Below the pieces are notes generated by a model, which worked only from the letters and a program-made list of their open reading frames with translations, did no database searches and was not told the origin of the DNA. Position numbers and translations under genes: made by a program. 64,000 nt of DNA from Termitomyces sp. T153 (Eukaryota > Basidiomycota > Agaricomycetes > Agaricales > Lyophyllaceae): NCBI GenBank assembly GCA_018296165.2, contig JACKQL020000146.1, positions 1 to 64,000 on the forward strand, read 5' to 3'. Below are positions 22,563 through 33,779 of this stretch, in pieces. Position 1 is the first letter of the stretch, and the number at the start of each line of letters is the position of its first letter.

Positions 22563-24621
22563 GCTTGGATTGTAGTGCACAAGTAGTCTTCGAAGAATCG
22601 TGGAAGTACTTATATATCATTCTGGCCGTTGAATCGTGCGCGAGGACCTCGCTCCTGTCCAGGTTTCCAACTGCTCGCTTGTATTGCTTATGTAAGTGTA
22701 ATTGCTTATGCAAGGACGCCATCCTGTCGTCCACACACCCAGTCATAGTAGTCCGGGGCGGGAGATCGAATCTGTCGCATCGAAAGAGACTTCCGCAATG
22801 GCTTCCGTTTGAGTTCTGCGTGAAATCACGCCTGTCACAACGCTGCTGATCCCCGGGTGCCCGTCGCGCCTTAACTTTAACTTCTTGCAAGGTCGTCTGA
22901 TGTAAGTAGCTATCCTGGCTGTACAGGACGCCCCCGCTGGTACAGAACGCCCCCACCGTAGTAGCTTCTCATCCTTCTGTACCTGGCGCACATTCTAACC
23001 CCTCTTGGTTGTTCCAATGATCCTTTGTATGTCGTAAGTAGCTCAATCTGAGTCCTGACGCACTGTCTCCTACGGTTACTCGTCGCACGACTACCATGAC
23101 CATGCCGCCGAGGATCCGGATGAATCCTCACACGCGAACGCCGTATTGAGCCGTGTATCACGGCTGTCTAGATGATCCTGGGTTACCTCCAAAGACAGCT
23201 GCTCATGGGTGATGATATGTCCTTACCTGCGGGCCAAGAATACTATGGGAAACCAGGCGCAACGACTCGGAGATGTGGATGCTCTCAGTATTCATCTAGG
23301 AGCAACATCATTCCTCATCATTCTCGTAGCGTGTGTTATAGTTTTAACCATCTTGACCACAATCGCTCACCCACCAGGTGTGGTAAACATATCTATAATT
23401 GATACATCTTTCTCTTGACAAAGTACTTTGTTATATAAATGTCTACCATCACTCAAAACTTACCGTACTTAAATGAGTGTTTACGGCCTTAAATTGGCCG
23501 TGCCGTCGAGGGCTTGGGAATTCTCTCATACGGCACGGGTCACGGCTACCGTAATCGCTTTTTCTGCCGTGCTACGCTGTGTGCGATAAACGTACACCCC
23601 TAGCGTCACTGTAGACCCCTCGTACAACCCGGTAAACGTACACCCCTAGCGTCACTAGCTCGAGTCTATCCCTTCTTTGTTCCAACAATGTGGAAAGTAG
23701 CTTGTATCCCGGTGAGTCCTGGCGCACAATCTATTCCGGGCCCCTACTTGATTGCTCCATTAATTCCTTGCATGTACATTGGAAGTGCAAGTCCTAGCCC
23801 CATTCTTTTTCCGCAGCACGAACCCCTTCGCATCTAGCCTTCAAACTTTTGCTTTTGCGATTTGATGTCTTACCTAGAGATCCGTACTTTTTTGTTCAGG
23901 CCTTTGTGGGTGTCAGCCCAAGACCGATATGCTAGATAGTCAACTTAAATCTAATTCAAGCCGAGTGATGCAACACATTCGTTCAAAGCTCCATGCGGTA
24001 AAGCTGGAGCAAGATAGAAAGTATTACCTTATCTATTCGACTCCCTGACAACCCACCTTCTTGATCACCACTCCATTGATCTCCCTTGTTATGTTCCTTT
24101 ATTTCCGAAGTGGGCGGCAACAACTCTGTTCATCGATGCTCCATCACTAATTCCCCAATACTTATACTCAACCTCTGGCTCACTCTATGTACTCTACGCC
24201 CCTCTGAGGCATGGTCTATCCTTGGCCAAGTGTAAGCACATTGCCCCCCACCATTTTCAGCCTGGATGACACGAGCATGACGATAATTTACATGATATCA
24301 TGCTCCGAGGGCCAAGTACCCTTTACCAATAGACAGTCAAAGCAAAAGGAGAAAAATCAGTATATTGTTTAGTACAAACGGGCACTGTTACCGGATTTGG
24401 AATTGAAGTCGTGAGTACTGGTGATGAGAAATCAAGAGACTAAAAAAGTGACTGGGGAATCACACGTCAGAAACCTCAAAGGAGTAAGTAAAAAAAAATA
24501 AGTAAGAAAGGTGGAGGTTCTGTACGAATGTCCCTATATGGTAACGGATTCAGAAAGCCCAAGACAGTGGCAAGAACCCACGCAAGACAGACCTCGAACA
24601 CCGCCACACTCTCCAACACAC
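22563..24621. other. 2-kb region without a recognised gene
   Basis: CpG-rich, so not decayed transposon DNA. Several overlapping short open frames at 22565-23160 look like chance. A 69-codon frame at 23209-23418 contains a hydrophobic stretch (SFLIILVACVIVLTILTTIA) but no other support. A 24-bp direct repeat lies at 23587-23656. It is bounded by divergent genes only on its left; the DUF4139 gene converges from the right. Confidence 0.5.
23587..23656 (+). repeat. 24-bp direct repeat, period 46
   Basis: The 24 bases 23587-23610 (starting taaacgtacacccc) recur exactly at 23633-23656. Function unknown. Confidence 0.85.
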
Positions 24622-26716
24622 TCAAGCCAACCCAACAACATTTGTACCCGCAGGCACCACAACCTCATACCGTAGCACCAAATTCGCCTTTCCCTGCCCT
24701 GGAAGTTCAACAATCCAGCAAAACTTCCCATCCCTCCCCTCGCCATCACCTTCCTCACCCTCCCACATCGCACTAACGCCCTTTGACACCACAACCCGCT
24801 TCTCGGCTCCCTCATCCGAGACCCTCTCCTTTCCCTTATCCTTATCCTGGCCTTTGTACGCATGCGCAAGGGACGGAAGAGGCGGGTTCAAAAGCCTAAC
24901 TTGTATCTGCGCGTCCTCAGAAACGGGGATCTGATCAGACACACGCACACGCTCTACCGGTGTGGATTTTGTGTTGAAGACGGTAATGCTTTGCGTGTAG
25001 GCGTGTGTTGTGGTTTTGGTGTAGAACCCACTTTCCGATTTCTTCTTGGAGAGCGGGTGGTATATGATGCGGATGGAAGGATCAAGGCTGTGTGTATGTG
25101 ATTGTTAGTTCTGAATGGGTATAGAGAAAGGAGGGGGGAGAAGGGGGAGACGGACCCAAGGGGACAGTCGAAGCTTTCTTCAGGACTGACGGCGGGCACT
25201 TCGGAGCGCGAGATGAAGCTTCCGTCAACATAGACACTCCCTGTCCCGCGTAACAACGTATACTGGGAAGCATTCTTGATCTTCGCCTGTCAAAAAACAC
25301 ATCACTTCAGCTGAAAGACCTGTGGCGCACAACAGAAAACATACGTTCAAATGCACTTTCATATCTTTCTTTGGCACACAGACCCACGACATCACCGCCC
25401 CTAAACTCAGCTCCACAATTGTAACATTATGTGCAGCCCCATCGCTCGGAATCGTGATCAGCCCTGGGACCTGAAACGTCGCACTTATATTACCTTTACC
25501 CGACGACGGCATGACATCCAGACCCCGATGGGACATCGGAGCGTTAAGCACAATGGAGTCCTCCATGGCCGCAAATACGGGCATTGACTGGGGTATCACC
25601 GTCGGGGCGGGCATACATGGGGCTGCCCATGCGTGCATTGGTTGGACTTCCATTGGGGGTGTTGGGGGAGCAGGTTTATACATTGAGAGATTCCACGCAG
25701 CGAGTTTGGGGATGTTGAGACCGAAGGTTGGCGTGGCAGTCTCGAGGGTCAGTGGGACATCGGTCCAGTCCTGTGCGGTGTGTGTAGTGGTTCATGATCA
25801 AGGATAGAGGGGACATACCTCGCCTGTACTTTGGGTGATCGAGGCTTTGTAGATGAGTTTTACGGGCTCTTCGTAGGTGTGTGTGTTGACGCGGATGTCA
25901 TAGCCTGCAGTCCAGGATGCTCCGTGGACAGCTACAAGTGATATTCAGTCGTCAATGTGCTGTATGATTCTTGCAAGAAGAACCTGCCGTAGATCAGAAC
26001 AATTTCCACCTCGCCTTCGACATCTACAAAAACACTAATGACTGCGCGTTTTCCGAGCTTGTCATTAGGCTTCAGACCATGAAGGCTAGCACGTTTCTTT
26101 TGAACTTCCTCATTGATTTCCTTCAACTCACCCTCCAGCTCCAAGACGCGATTATCCAGCTCCTCAGCGGTCGTGTCGTACCCCTTCACAACCTGTCCCA
26201 CGGACCCAATATCAACAGTTTTAACGTCCATTGTTCCCAAGTACGACTCAAGAGAGGAAATCGCCTTCTTGCATCGTTCAAGCGCCTTCGTCGTTTTTTC
26301 CCTCTTGGATTTGAGTTCCTTGTCGGCCGACGAAGTTTCAGACGATTGTGGACGTTCAATGTTGGATATCGTAACGTCGTGAATAGTAGCTGCTCCTCTG
26401 CCCTCAACTCTGTATTTATGTTCGAAGTAAACCCTATACACGTCACTAGACGCCTTCAATTGACTTACCTGAGAGAATCCTGATCCAAAACATTAGGCAG
26501 ACCGTTGATCGTCACTTGGTTCTGCCCCGTCTTGACTTCGAATTTGAAGACACGAGTGATCTCTGCACGACCGGGGTAGACGCTGACAGCAGCGATTTTG
26601 CTGTTCTCAGTCGAAACGAGTTCGATGGAGTTGACGGGCTGGTATGAAGGAGGCTGAGTGTTGTCGGCGTGGGATTGATTTTCGATGGAAGGTTGGATGT
26701 TGCTGGAAGTAGACAT
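24622..26716 (-). CDS. DUF4140/DUF4139 protein (mucoidy-inhibitor A-like family)
   Basis: Six exons, complement(25087..24622, 25286..25156, 25770..25345, 25931..25819, 26409..25988, 26716..26469), give 601 aa in one frame. The N-terminal DUF4140 part (about residues 35-115) has IAAVSVYPGRAEITRVFKFE and QVTINGLPNVLDQDSLRVEG. A coiled coil follows (about 120-195, LDNRVLELEGELKEINEEVQ). DUF4139 covers about 200-600: VHGASWTAGYDIRVNT, WTDVPLTLETATPTFGLNIP, NASQYTLLRGTGSVYVDGSF, FDCPLGLDPSIRIIYHPLSK and QSITVFNTKSTPVERVRV, ending VPAGTNVVGLA. Introns are 59, 56, 48, 58 and 68 nt. Four use GT-AG; intron 2 (25987-25932) needs a GC donor. The family is widespread in fungi and bacteria, of unknown biochemical role; no signal peptide is seen. 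Confidence 0.9.
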
Positions 26717-27207
26717 TTGGGATGGTTAGACGGGTAGAGATGTCGATGGGACGAAGAGGCTGGGAATACACAGTAGTGATGAGGTGATGTTATGTATGAG
26801 TCTGTGGAGAGATTCGGGACCGCACAGACTCATACATAGCTGCATCCATTATAGATCTGACATTATTGATCACTGATTGACTGAGTGCGCGATGATTCTG
26901 GATGATGGAATTGCATGAAGAACATGCATTTGGAATCAAACTAGTTGACCAGCTGGTTTTGTTCAGGCGTGCACCGAGAGTTCGAACGGCTTCCTGTACG
27001 TGAACTTAGACATTTAGAGAGAGAAACAAATGCGGACCTCAGCTAAGGTCTATTTGACCGGGACAGGTTGAAGGCGCGTGAGGCGCCAGTAGATGGGATG
27101 CCATATGATCTTCGGCGTTGTGGGCGCTGTCCATTACAGCCGGCACTTGATGATTCGATCAAGTCGGGCTGAGACTCGTTCACAGAAGTATTGATCAACA
27201 AATTGAC
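26717..27207. other. Promoter region of the DUF4139 gene and edge of the gene island
   Basis: CpG-containing DNA with no coding sequence. The transposon block begins at about 27208, where delta LTR sequence starts in mid-LTR. Confidence 0.6.
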
Positions 27208-28555
27208 GGCTTACAAACATACTTGAACAACATCTACACTTCAGGTATTGACATCGGTAATGCTCTTTTCTTGTGATTGACAATTTTTATGCATTATATT
27301 GACATCACATACATATACTTGGTTACCATACTGACATCCAGTATGTATCATAAACACTTTGGCATATGCCATTGCTGGCAGTGACTAATATTCCCTTTTT
27401 AAAGACTATACTTATGAACAGTATAACTACTGTCTGTACTGTAGTAATCGGTTAGAGTAATACTAATAGTTCTGGGGCTTTCTTGAAGACTTAGAGAATT
27501 CACTCCAATTTCACACTGATGTCTTGAGAAATGTTTGATGTTGAAGTTGTTTACTTCCAAAATATTACTATTCTAAATGTTGAGGTATTTCAACAAACTC
27601 CAGCCAAAGTGATTCACTCCCTGGGAACCACTGAGCCTTTGTGCATCAATTGCCTATCTATTTGCTACTCTACTTGGGCCATTTATACCTCTTTCTACAG
27701 TGAACAGACCACTTCCTACATGTGACTTTTGGTTTCAGACTTTCCAGCACCTCTACTATAGATGTTATTCCAATTCCCACTTTTGAATGCTTGTTTCATT
27801 GCCACAGGCTAGTTTCTGTGCCATCATTCCTCTTTCCTATTCTTAGCTTCTTCTTTCCCCATTTATCTCTTCCTCCTTTGTATTTCTTCCACTCATTCTA
27901 GAAAAAAAAAAGGTTCATGTACATTTGGAATCATGATTAGAAGTAGCCATTCTCTTAGAAGGTGTTAAATTTATTTCTATACAACTTTTCTTTAACTTAT
28001 TAAAATTTTCAGTTAAAAATTTTACGTCACTATCTTTCTCCAGATGTAATAAGGAGTATAACTCCTCTGTAACTAGTTTACTAATTGTATCATACTTTAC
28101 CTTCCATCTATATTCTTCCATTCATCTTCCCTTTGTCTTCTTCCATTCATCTTCCATTTATATTCTTCCATTCATCCTCCCTTTATCTCCTTTCAGTCAA
28201 CATTCCAATTTGGTTATTCTTGGATCAGATCTTTTTTTGATCTATATCTTGCCAGGATTGATGCCATTCTGGTGCTTTTACCAGTCCTATGCTTCCCTCC
28301 CATTACAGTGATTGGATTATTATTGAGTGTATAGCCTAGTATAGTCCTTGTCCTATCCTGTTTTGTATTTCTTCTGGTGTATTTTAAGGAGATAATGTTG
28401 CTAGAACTTGTTTTACCAGGAACTTCTGGTGTTTTATTATGTTCCCAATGGTGTGACAACATTGTATCAGTACATAGAGACAGAACAACAAACAGAGTGC
28501 CATTCTCCTCATTAGCTCTCAGCTTACCAGCTTCAGATTTCTTATGCAAACATCA
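27208..28555 (+). repeat. Delta LTR, plus orientation, 5'-truncated and split by an insertion
   Basis: 27208-27439 matches the delta LTR from about base 335 on (GCTTACAAACATACTTGAA, ACACTTCAGGTATTGACATC, ATAAACACTTTGGCA, GAACAGTATAA). 28470-28555 matches its continuation (GTACATAGAGACAG, CTCAGCTTACCAGCTTCAG). Between them lies a 1030-bp insertion. The first third of the LTR is missing. Its orientation is opposite to the minus-strand delta element that follows to the right. Confidence 0.8.
27440..28469. mobile_element. 1030-bp insertion with TG...CA ends and 4-bp target duplication
   Basis: GTAC occurs directly before (27436-27439) and after (28470-28473) the insert, and uninterrupted delta LTRs show a single GTAC here. 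The insert starts TGTAGTAATCGG and ends CATTGTATCA, so a solo LTR is the simplest reading. The AT-rich interior contains about three copies of a ttcttccattcatc-type unit at 28103-28190. The last bases resemble the start of a tRNA-iMet primer site (TTGTATCAG), so the right end could be read differently. Confidence 0.6.
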
Positions 28556-29860
28556 TTGCAGGAACTGATTGAAGAGACTTTTACTGACAAACATTTGGTG
28601 AGTCTTTTGCAATGGAGAAAGGCCTCAGCAGTAGTTGACTCAGGCATGGGTGAAGTAGTGGTGCTAAAGAGAGCAAAGAGGAAGACAACAGTGTTGCCTG
28701 AGGAGTGGCAAGCCTTCAAGAAGAGAGAGGGAGCAGTAAGTCTTTAGCAACTGTTGCCATAGTATTTGCTAATAATTCTTTTTAGTGCAACAACTGCTGG
28801 GCTGACAACAGCCCAAAGGGGTGCTGGTACCCCACTGGCAACCAATCATGCTATTGCTGTGATAGCACTAGAAAAGGTTGCTTGTACAGGGGCAAGTTGT
28901 TGAGGGGCACTGGCAGGAAGTTTGTGAAGAGATAGCACCAAAGCTGCCTTTGGTGCCACAGGCCAGAGCTTTTGTGGAGTGGCAGAGGGAGTTAGCAGCA
29001 AAAGGGCGGCCAATTCAGGTCAAGCATTCCAGCTTGAACCTGCCAACATCACAAGATGGAACTGTGGTGAGAGGCAGTGGGGTTGCTAAGGGTAAGCAAC
29101 ATGAGAAGAGCTGAGAAGTGGTGGAGAGCAAGGAGGAGGATAGCAACAAGGGGAGTGAGAGTGATAGCAATGACAATGACAGCATGCCTTGGGTACAAAA
29201 ATGAGCAGCGAGTCCAGTGTCAGTCACTTTGACTAAGTGACAGAAAATGGTCACTAGCAATAAGGAAGAGGGGAGACAAGGTGAAGATGTGGAGATGAGA
29301 AAGGGAACTCCCTTGGCAACAGTAGCTGAGGTGGCAATGGCAGCAAGTGGAGAGGAAGAGGCAATGGAGGTGGGGAAGGATGAGAAGAGCAATGAAGAGG
29401 CAAGAGCTTGTTGATGGGTAAGTCCTTTCTTTTTTGCTAGTCAACTTTTGCTAAACATATTGCTGGGAATCTGGACCAGCATGCTACTGCAACAGGTAGG
29501 CAACAACAAGCTCAAGTGGCTAGGGGAAGACCTAGCCTTGCCAACACCACTAATGTTGGCAACATTGCTGAGAGGGTACAATGAGAGGGTGGCAGGGATG
29601 GAGAGGAGGTTCTAGCAGAAGTTGGAGAGGGCAAGTGAGGAGTTGCTGAAGAGTGCAGTTTGCTGTTGTTAAGCAACTGCTGGCAATGGTGGCAGGTTAT
29701 CAAGGAGACTGCCAGGTGTTCTTGGCTTGGTAAGAGGCAAATAGAGTTGGCAAGGAGGACTGGGAGAAGGAGGAGATGGGAGATGTCCCTAGCAACAATG
29801 CCAACCTCAACACCTAGCAACAACTGCTCCCTTGTATATATATTTCTATTATTAGTAGCA
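28544..29860 (+). pseudogene. Cysteine-cluster ORF with intron, following the plus-strand delta LTR
   Basis: Exon 1 (ATG 28544) reads MQTSLQELIEETF...WQAFKKREGA and stops at a perfect intron (28737-28786, GTAAGT...TTTTTAG, with TGCTAAT branch). Exon 2 then gives CNNCWADNSPKGCWYPTGNQ followed by SCYCCDSTRKGCLYRGKLLR: a Cys array C-x2-C-x8-C-x8-C-x-C-C-x6-C. Further on are an acidic Ser/Asp/Glu-rich part (about 29110-29400), a second plausible intron at about 29418 (GTAAGTCC...TTGCTAG) and a helical end (ERVAGMERRF). The frame has several stops. Cys-cluster-plus-coiled-coil proteins of unknown role are common in repeats of mushroom genomes (general knowledge). It is antisense to the adjacent delta pol. 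Confidence 0.5.
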
Positions 29861-30474
29861 TAGACCCAGACTAGCCCCCTTAAGGGGCTTCTTATCCTTT
29901 TGTAATACTCATAGACTGGCCTCTTTAAGGGGCCCAAGAAAATGTATCATATTGGACTTCAATCAGAAAGAGTGAAAAAGAAAAGACAAGATCAGAGGCA
30001 AGGATATAAGAAAGGCAAACAAGTCAGTATGCACTAGTAACTGTTGCTTGACACTAGCAACAATGGGAGAAATGCTCAGTAGATCATCATGGCATGAAAA
30101 CCCCCAGAGGTGTGCCAAGCACTAGCAACAAGTAGCTGAGTGTTGCATTGAAGGCAAGAAGATTGTAATGAAAATGTCTGTGAAGGGCTTTTTAAACAAT
30201 TGTAATGCAATGAAAGAATAGCAAAATGAAAAGACTTAATGTTTTTTGTAAGGTATTTGTCAGTTTTACTGAATAGCTAGTAAAGGGTATATGTAAGACA
30301 ACAAGGCAAAGGCAAGATTTGTTGCTAGGGCTTAGTGAAGGATTTTTAATCTTCTTCAGTGGCATTGTTGCCAGCATTATCATTGTCTACAAGGTTGGTT
30401 TGTTCAAGTTCACAGAGGTGAGAAGTGTCAATATCAAAAGTGTTGCTAGGCACTGTTATGTGTTTTCTAGCAAA

Positions 30475-30872
30475 CTAAGGGACCAAGCAAAAAGCAGCTA
30501 CTGGGAAATGCAACACTGAACCATCTAGTTTGCAAAGAATGTAAGCACTGCTGCAGTTACAAGATGTTACTACTAGGGGGCCCAAGTATTGAGGCCTCAT
30601 CTTTTTGTTATGGATTACCTCAATCCTAGTGTTCCTCATCAATACAAGGTTGCCAGTTTGAAAGTTGTAGTCACAAATTGTAGCAGCATGTTCTGCTTCA
30701 AAACAAATGGCAGCCAAGCAACAGGTGCTGAGAACATTGTTGTGAAGTCACTTGAAGTTCTCTTGGCAGCATTGGAGATTGATTGCTTGGTGGGCTATGA
30801 GGTCTGTAGATGATAGGAAGGAGTTTGGCAGTGATTGCAAGTATGTTGCTTCAACTATGTCTGCTGGCAGAA
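30475..30872 (-). pseudogene. C-terminal end of delta-1 integrase
   Basis: The minus strand contains RNTRIEVIHNKKMRPQYLGP and LVVTSCNCSSAYILCKLDG, the GPY/F-type module that follows the integrase core. It continues the integrase segment at 38201-38700 once the intervening chromovirus is removed; the equivalent uninterrupted sequence is at 60230-60500. Confidence 0.8.
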
Positions 30873-31307
30873 TATCAGGTCCCACTTGTTTCCCCTTCTC
30901 CTTCTCCAGTTCTTGTCAGATTTCCCCCACTATAGTTTTCCTTCATTTTCCTTCCTTTTCCCTATCTATTGGTCCTAGTTTCAGCCCTCAGGCTGCACCA
31001 GTTCTCTGTAAATAGTTCAGACAAGTGTGGCTCCTTTGACACTGCCACCAGCTTATGTAACTGCTGACCAATTGCTGACACATCACTTTTGTCTTTTTTC
31101 TCTGTCATACTGTACAGTTGTTTCCCATGCTTCTGAAGCCTCTGGAGCATCACACCTGGCTAGGGAATCCCCAGACTTGTTCTCTTTGGATTTCCCTTTG
31201 CCAGGTGAGTAGTTATCTTAGTAGACACTGTACAGTACTGAGTAGACTTTGGATTTCCCTTTGCTAGCTGTGTGATTGAGCCACAGCCTCCAGAGGTTGC
31301 CCTTACA
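30873..31307 (+). repeat. 5' LTR of alpha-prime
   Basis: Starts TATCAGG (first TG mutated to TA) and ends CCCTTACA. The last ~165 bp resemble the alpha LTR; the first part does not. Confidence 0.9.
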
Positions 31308-31649
31308 GCAGAACAAGTATCTAGATTTGGTCTGGGAGCCCCCTTTTTGATTACTTGAGCTTTTACTTGGTTCCTCAAAAGGTCTCTCCCCCACTAGTGT
31401 CTTAGTGGCCCTGTGCCCTTCCTATGACCCAGCCAACCCCTCCAGCACCTCCCCCTGATGCTTCAAGCCCCCAGGACAATGCCTGAAGTTGTTTGCTGTC
31501 CCTGGAGACACAGGTTCAACTTACCCAAGCCTCCCTTACTTCCCACACAGCTGGATTCACTGGACTCTGTCAAACTACTGAAGCAGTGTTCCTTTCTCTC
31601 CAAGCCCTTTAAGAATGTCTCCCCCTTGCTTCTACCAATCCTTCAATGC

Positions 31650-32703
31650 CCCCAGCAGATGCAGAATGTTTTGTGTCTGCACCTAGCTCAGGCTTTTTGG
31701 CTCCAGCTGCTGCAGAACAGTTTGTGTCTGCATCTGCCTTAGGCCTTTCAGCTCCTCATTCCAAACTCCCTTGTCCTGCACTCCCTGATATATATGATAG
31801 AGATTATAAGACTGGAGAACATTTCCTTCAGTCCTGCATCACATATATCCAGCTGAGTGGTGAAGCCTTTACTTCAAATGCCTTGAAAATTGCCTAGGTC
31901 CTCTTCTATATGAAGGCTGGTTGAGCCTCAACCTATGCACTGCATATCTTCCAATGCCCAGGAGGAGTGGAGAGTTTCTCTGGCTGGATGGAGTTTGAGA
32001 GGGAGTTCCAAGCAGAGTTCTTCCTCCTTGACCCCGCCAAAAGTGCAGCTCTTTCCCTTCAAGATCAAACTCAGTATGGTCAAGAAAAGTGATCACTTGA
32101 TGAGTACATTGACTCCTTTTGTGCCTTAGTTGAACAGATGGGATATCTGGATGGTTTACAACTCTGCCTAACCTTTCATGACAGACTCCACCCCTCTCTC
32201 AGGAATTGTATTGACAGCATGGCAGAGGGGCACCCAGATGATGAGCATGTTAATACCTGGTACAAAGTGGCACATGAGCAGTGGCAGCTCATGGAACTGC
32301 AATGTGAATTGTGGCAGATGCAACCCTTGACCTTCTCCTTTTCTTATGGAGAGTTCACCTCCCAAGCTCCCTCTTCTGCACCTGCATTAGCATCCCCACA
32401 ATCAGGTGCAGCTCCTTCCTTCATGCCTCATGAGTCCCAATGGACATTGATGCTTCCCAACAGTGGTCCTCTACCCCTTTGCTGTGTCAACACTGTGGGA
32501 AGGCAGGTCATTTTGCCCATTACTGTCCTCAAGGGCTAGAAGTCTGCTACTTGTCAGCATCAGAGCAAACAGAGCTGCTCATCCAACTCCTTGCAGCCTG
32601 GGATGCCACAGGAACCCCCTCTCTGGATGCACCTATAGCTGTCCAGTCTGAGAAAGTGGCCAATGTATTGGAGAAGGTTCCTACAGAGTCTGAGGATTTT
32701 TAA
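31650..32703 (+). pseudogene. Gag of alpha-prime
   Basis: Segments 31646-31897, 32138-32539 and 32440-32703 cover gag. PALPDIYDRDYKTGEHFLQS corresponds to the matching part of alpha-1, and CQHCGKAGHFAHYCPQGLEV (about 32478-32535) is an intact CCHC knuckle. Frameshifts separate the segments. Confidence 0.8.
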
Positions 32704-32714
32704 AAGAGCAACAG

Positions 32715-33540
32715 ATGACCAGTATGCCTCCATTGCCCAGTACTAATTGTTTAACCCCCCTGTTCATAGAATCAAATATATCTGTTGCCATTGTTGATAC
32801 TATGCCTGAAACAATAAGCTCCTCCTCAGACATACAAATTCCCTCTCCAAAAAAGTCTCAGCTAGAAATACACCCCCTAGCACATGCCTTTGGATCCCTG
32901 CATGGGAAGCTGCCTCCCCTGTTGTTATGTTGTTGCTTCCACCCCTTCTACCAACTCCCTAAAGCTACAGGTGGAAATTGAGATGATGGACACCCAGCAG
33001 ATCCAAAGTGTGGTTGCCCTCCTTGACAGTGGCACAACAGGCCTCTTCCTCAACACCAACTACATGCAGTGATACTGCCTGACCACTTGCTCCCTTTTTT
33101 GTCCTATCCCTATATACAATGTTGATGGCACAGTCAATGAAGCTGGCTTTATTTGCTCTGTGGTGGACCTGGTCTTCTGCTACTAAAACTACTCAGAGCG
33201 AGCCACTTTTGCCATCACTAGTTTGGGAAAGCAAGACATGATCTTGGGGTTCACCTGGATATGTGAACACAACCCAGAGATTGACTGGACTAAGGGTGAG
33301 GTAAAGATGAGTCTTTGCCCATGCTACTGTTTTACCTGCACAGAAGAAGCCCATAAGAAGCAGAGAGCTAAGGTTTGTGAGTATGCTGCTGTGCATGCCT
33401 ATTGCACTGGGCATCTCCCTTATGTTGATCTTGACCTCCTGAGTCCCCCCTCTCTGGCATTCCTTCATAAAAAGGCCCTCTACAAGGATGTCTGGAGTGG
33501 TGGATGTGAATCTCTGGAGGAAGAGAAAGGTGGAGGATAA
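32715..33540 (+). pseudogene. Protease region of alpha-prime
   Basis: VEIEMMDTQQIQSVVALLDS then GTTGLFLNTNYMQ (about 32965-33070) holds an intact DSGTT triad. GKQDMILGFTWICEHNPEID (about 33225) is the flap/ILG motif. Stops interrupt at 33070 and 33184; an acidic linker leads to RT. Confidence 0.8.
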
Positions 33541-33779
33541 TGGACCCATACTCCAGATGCAGAGTCCCCAGATGAGACCATAGAGGCGGGTGATTAGATC
33601 TATGCTACAACCCTCTGCCCCCCTCCTACAGTGGCAGAGATTTGAGCCAGTCAGACTACTTCTCAGTATTTGGCTAAGGCATTCGCAACAAACTCACAGC
33701 CCAAGCCTTTCTGTAGCACTGTTCCCAATTACCTCCATGACTTTGAGGATGTATTCTCCAAGGCCTCCTTTGATTGACT

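Noticed and set aside
22465..23161. Open frames upstream of the 232-aa gene
   Set aside because: Several overlapping frames on both strands, none with a family motif or intron support.
23209..23418. Small membrane protein gene
   Set aside because: Only a hydrophobic stretch in a 69-codon frame; no start context, splice support or family match.
28214..28549. 111-codon minus-strand open frame
   Set aside because: It spans the end of the 1030-bp insert and part of the delta LTR, so it crosses an insertion boundary and is fortuitous.
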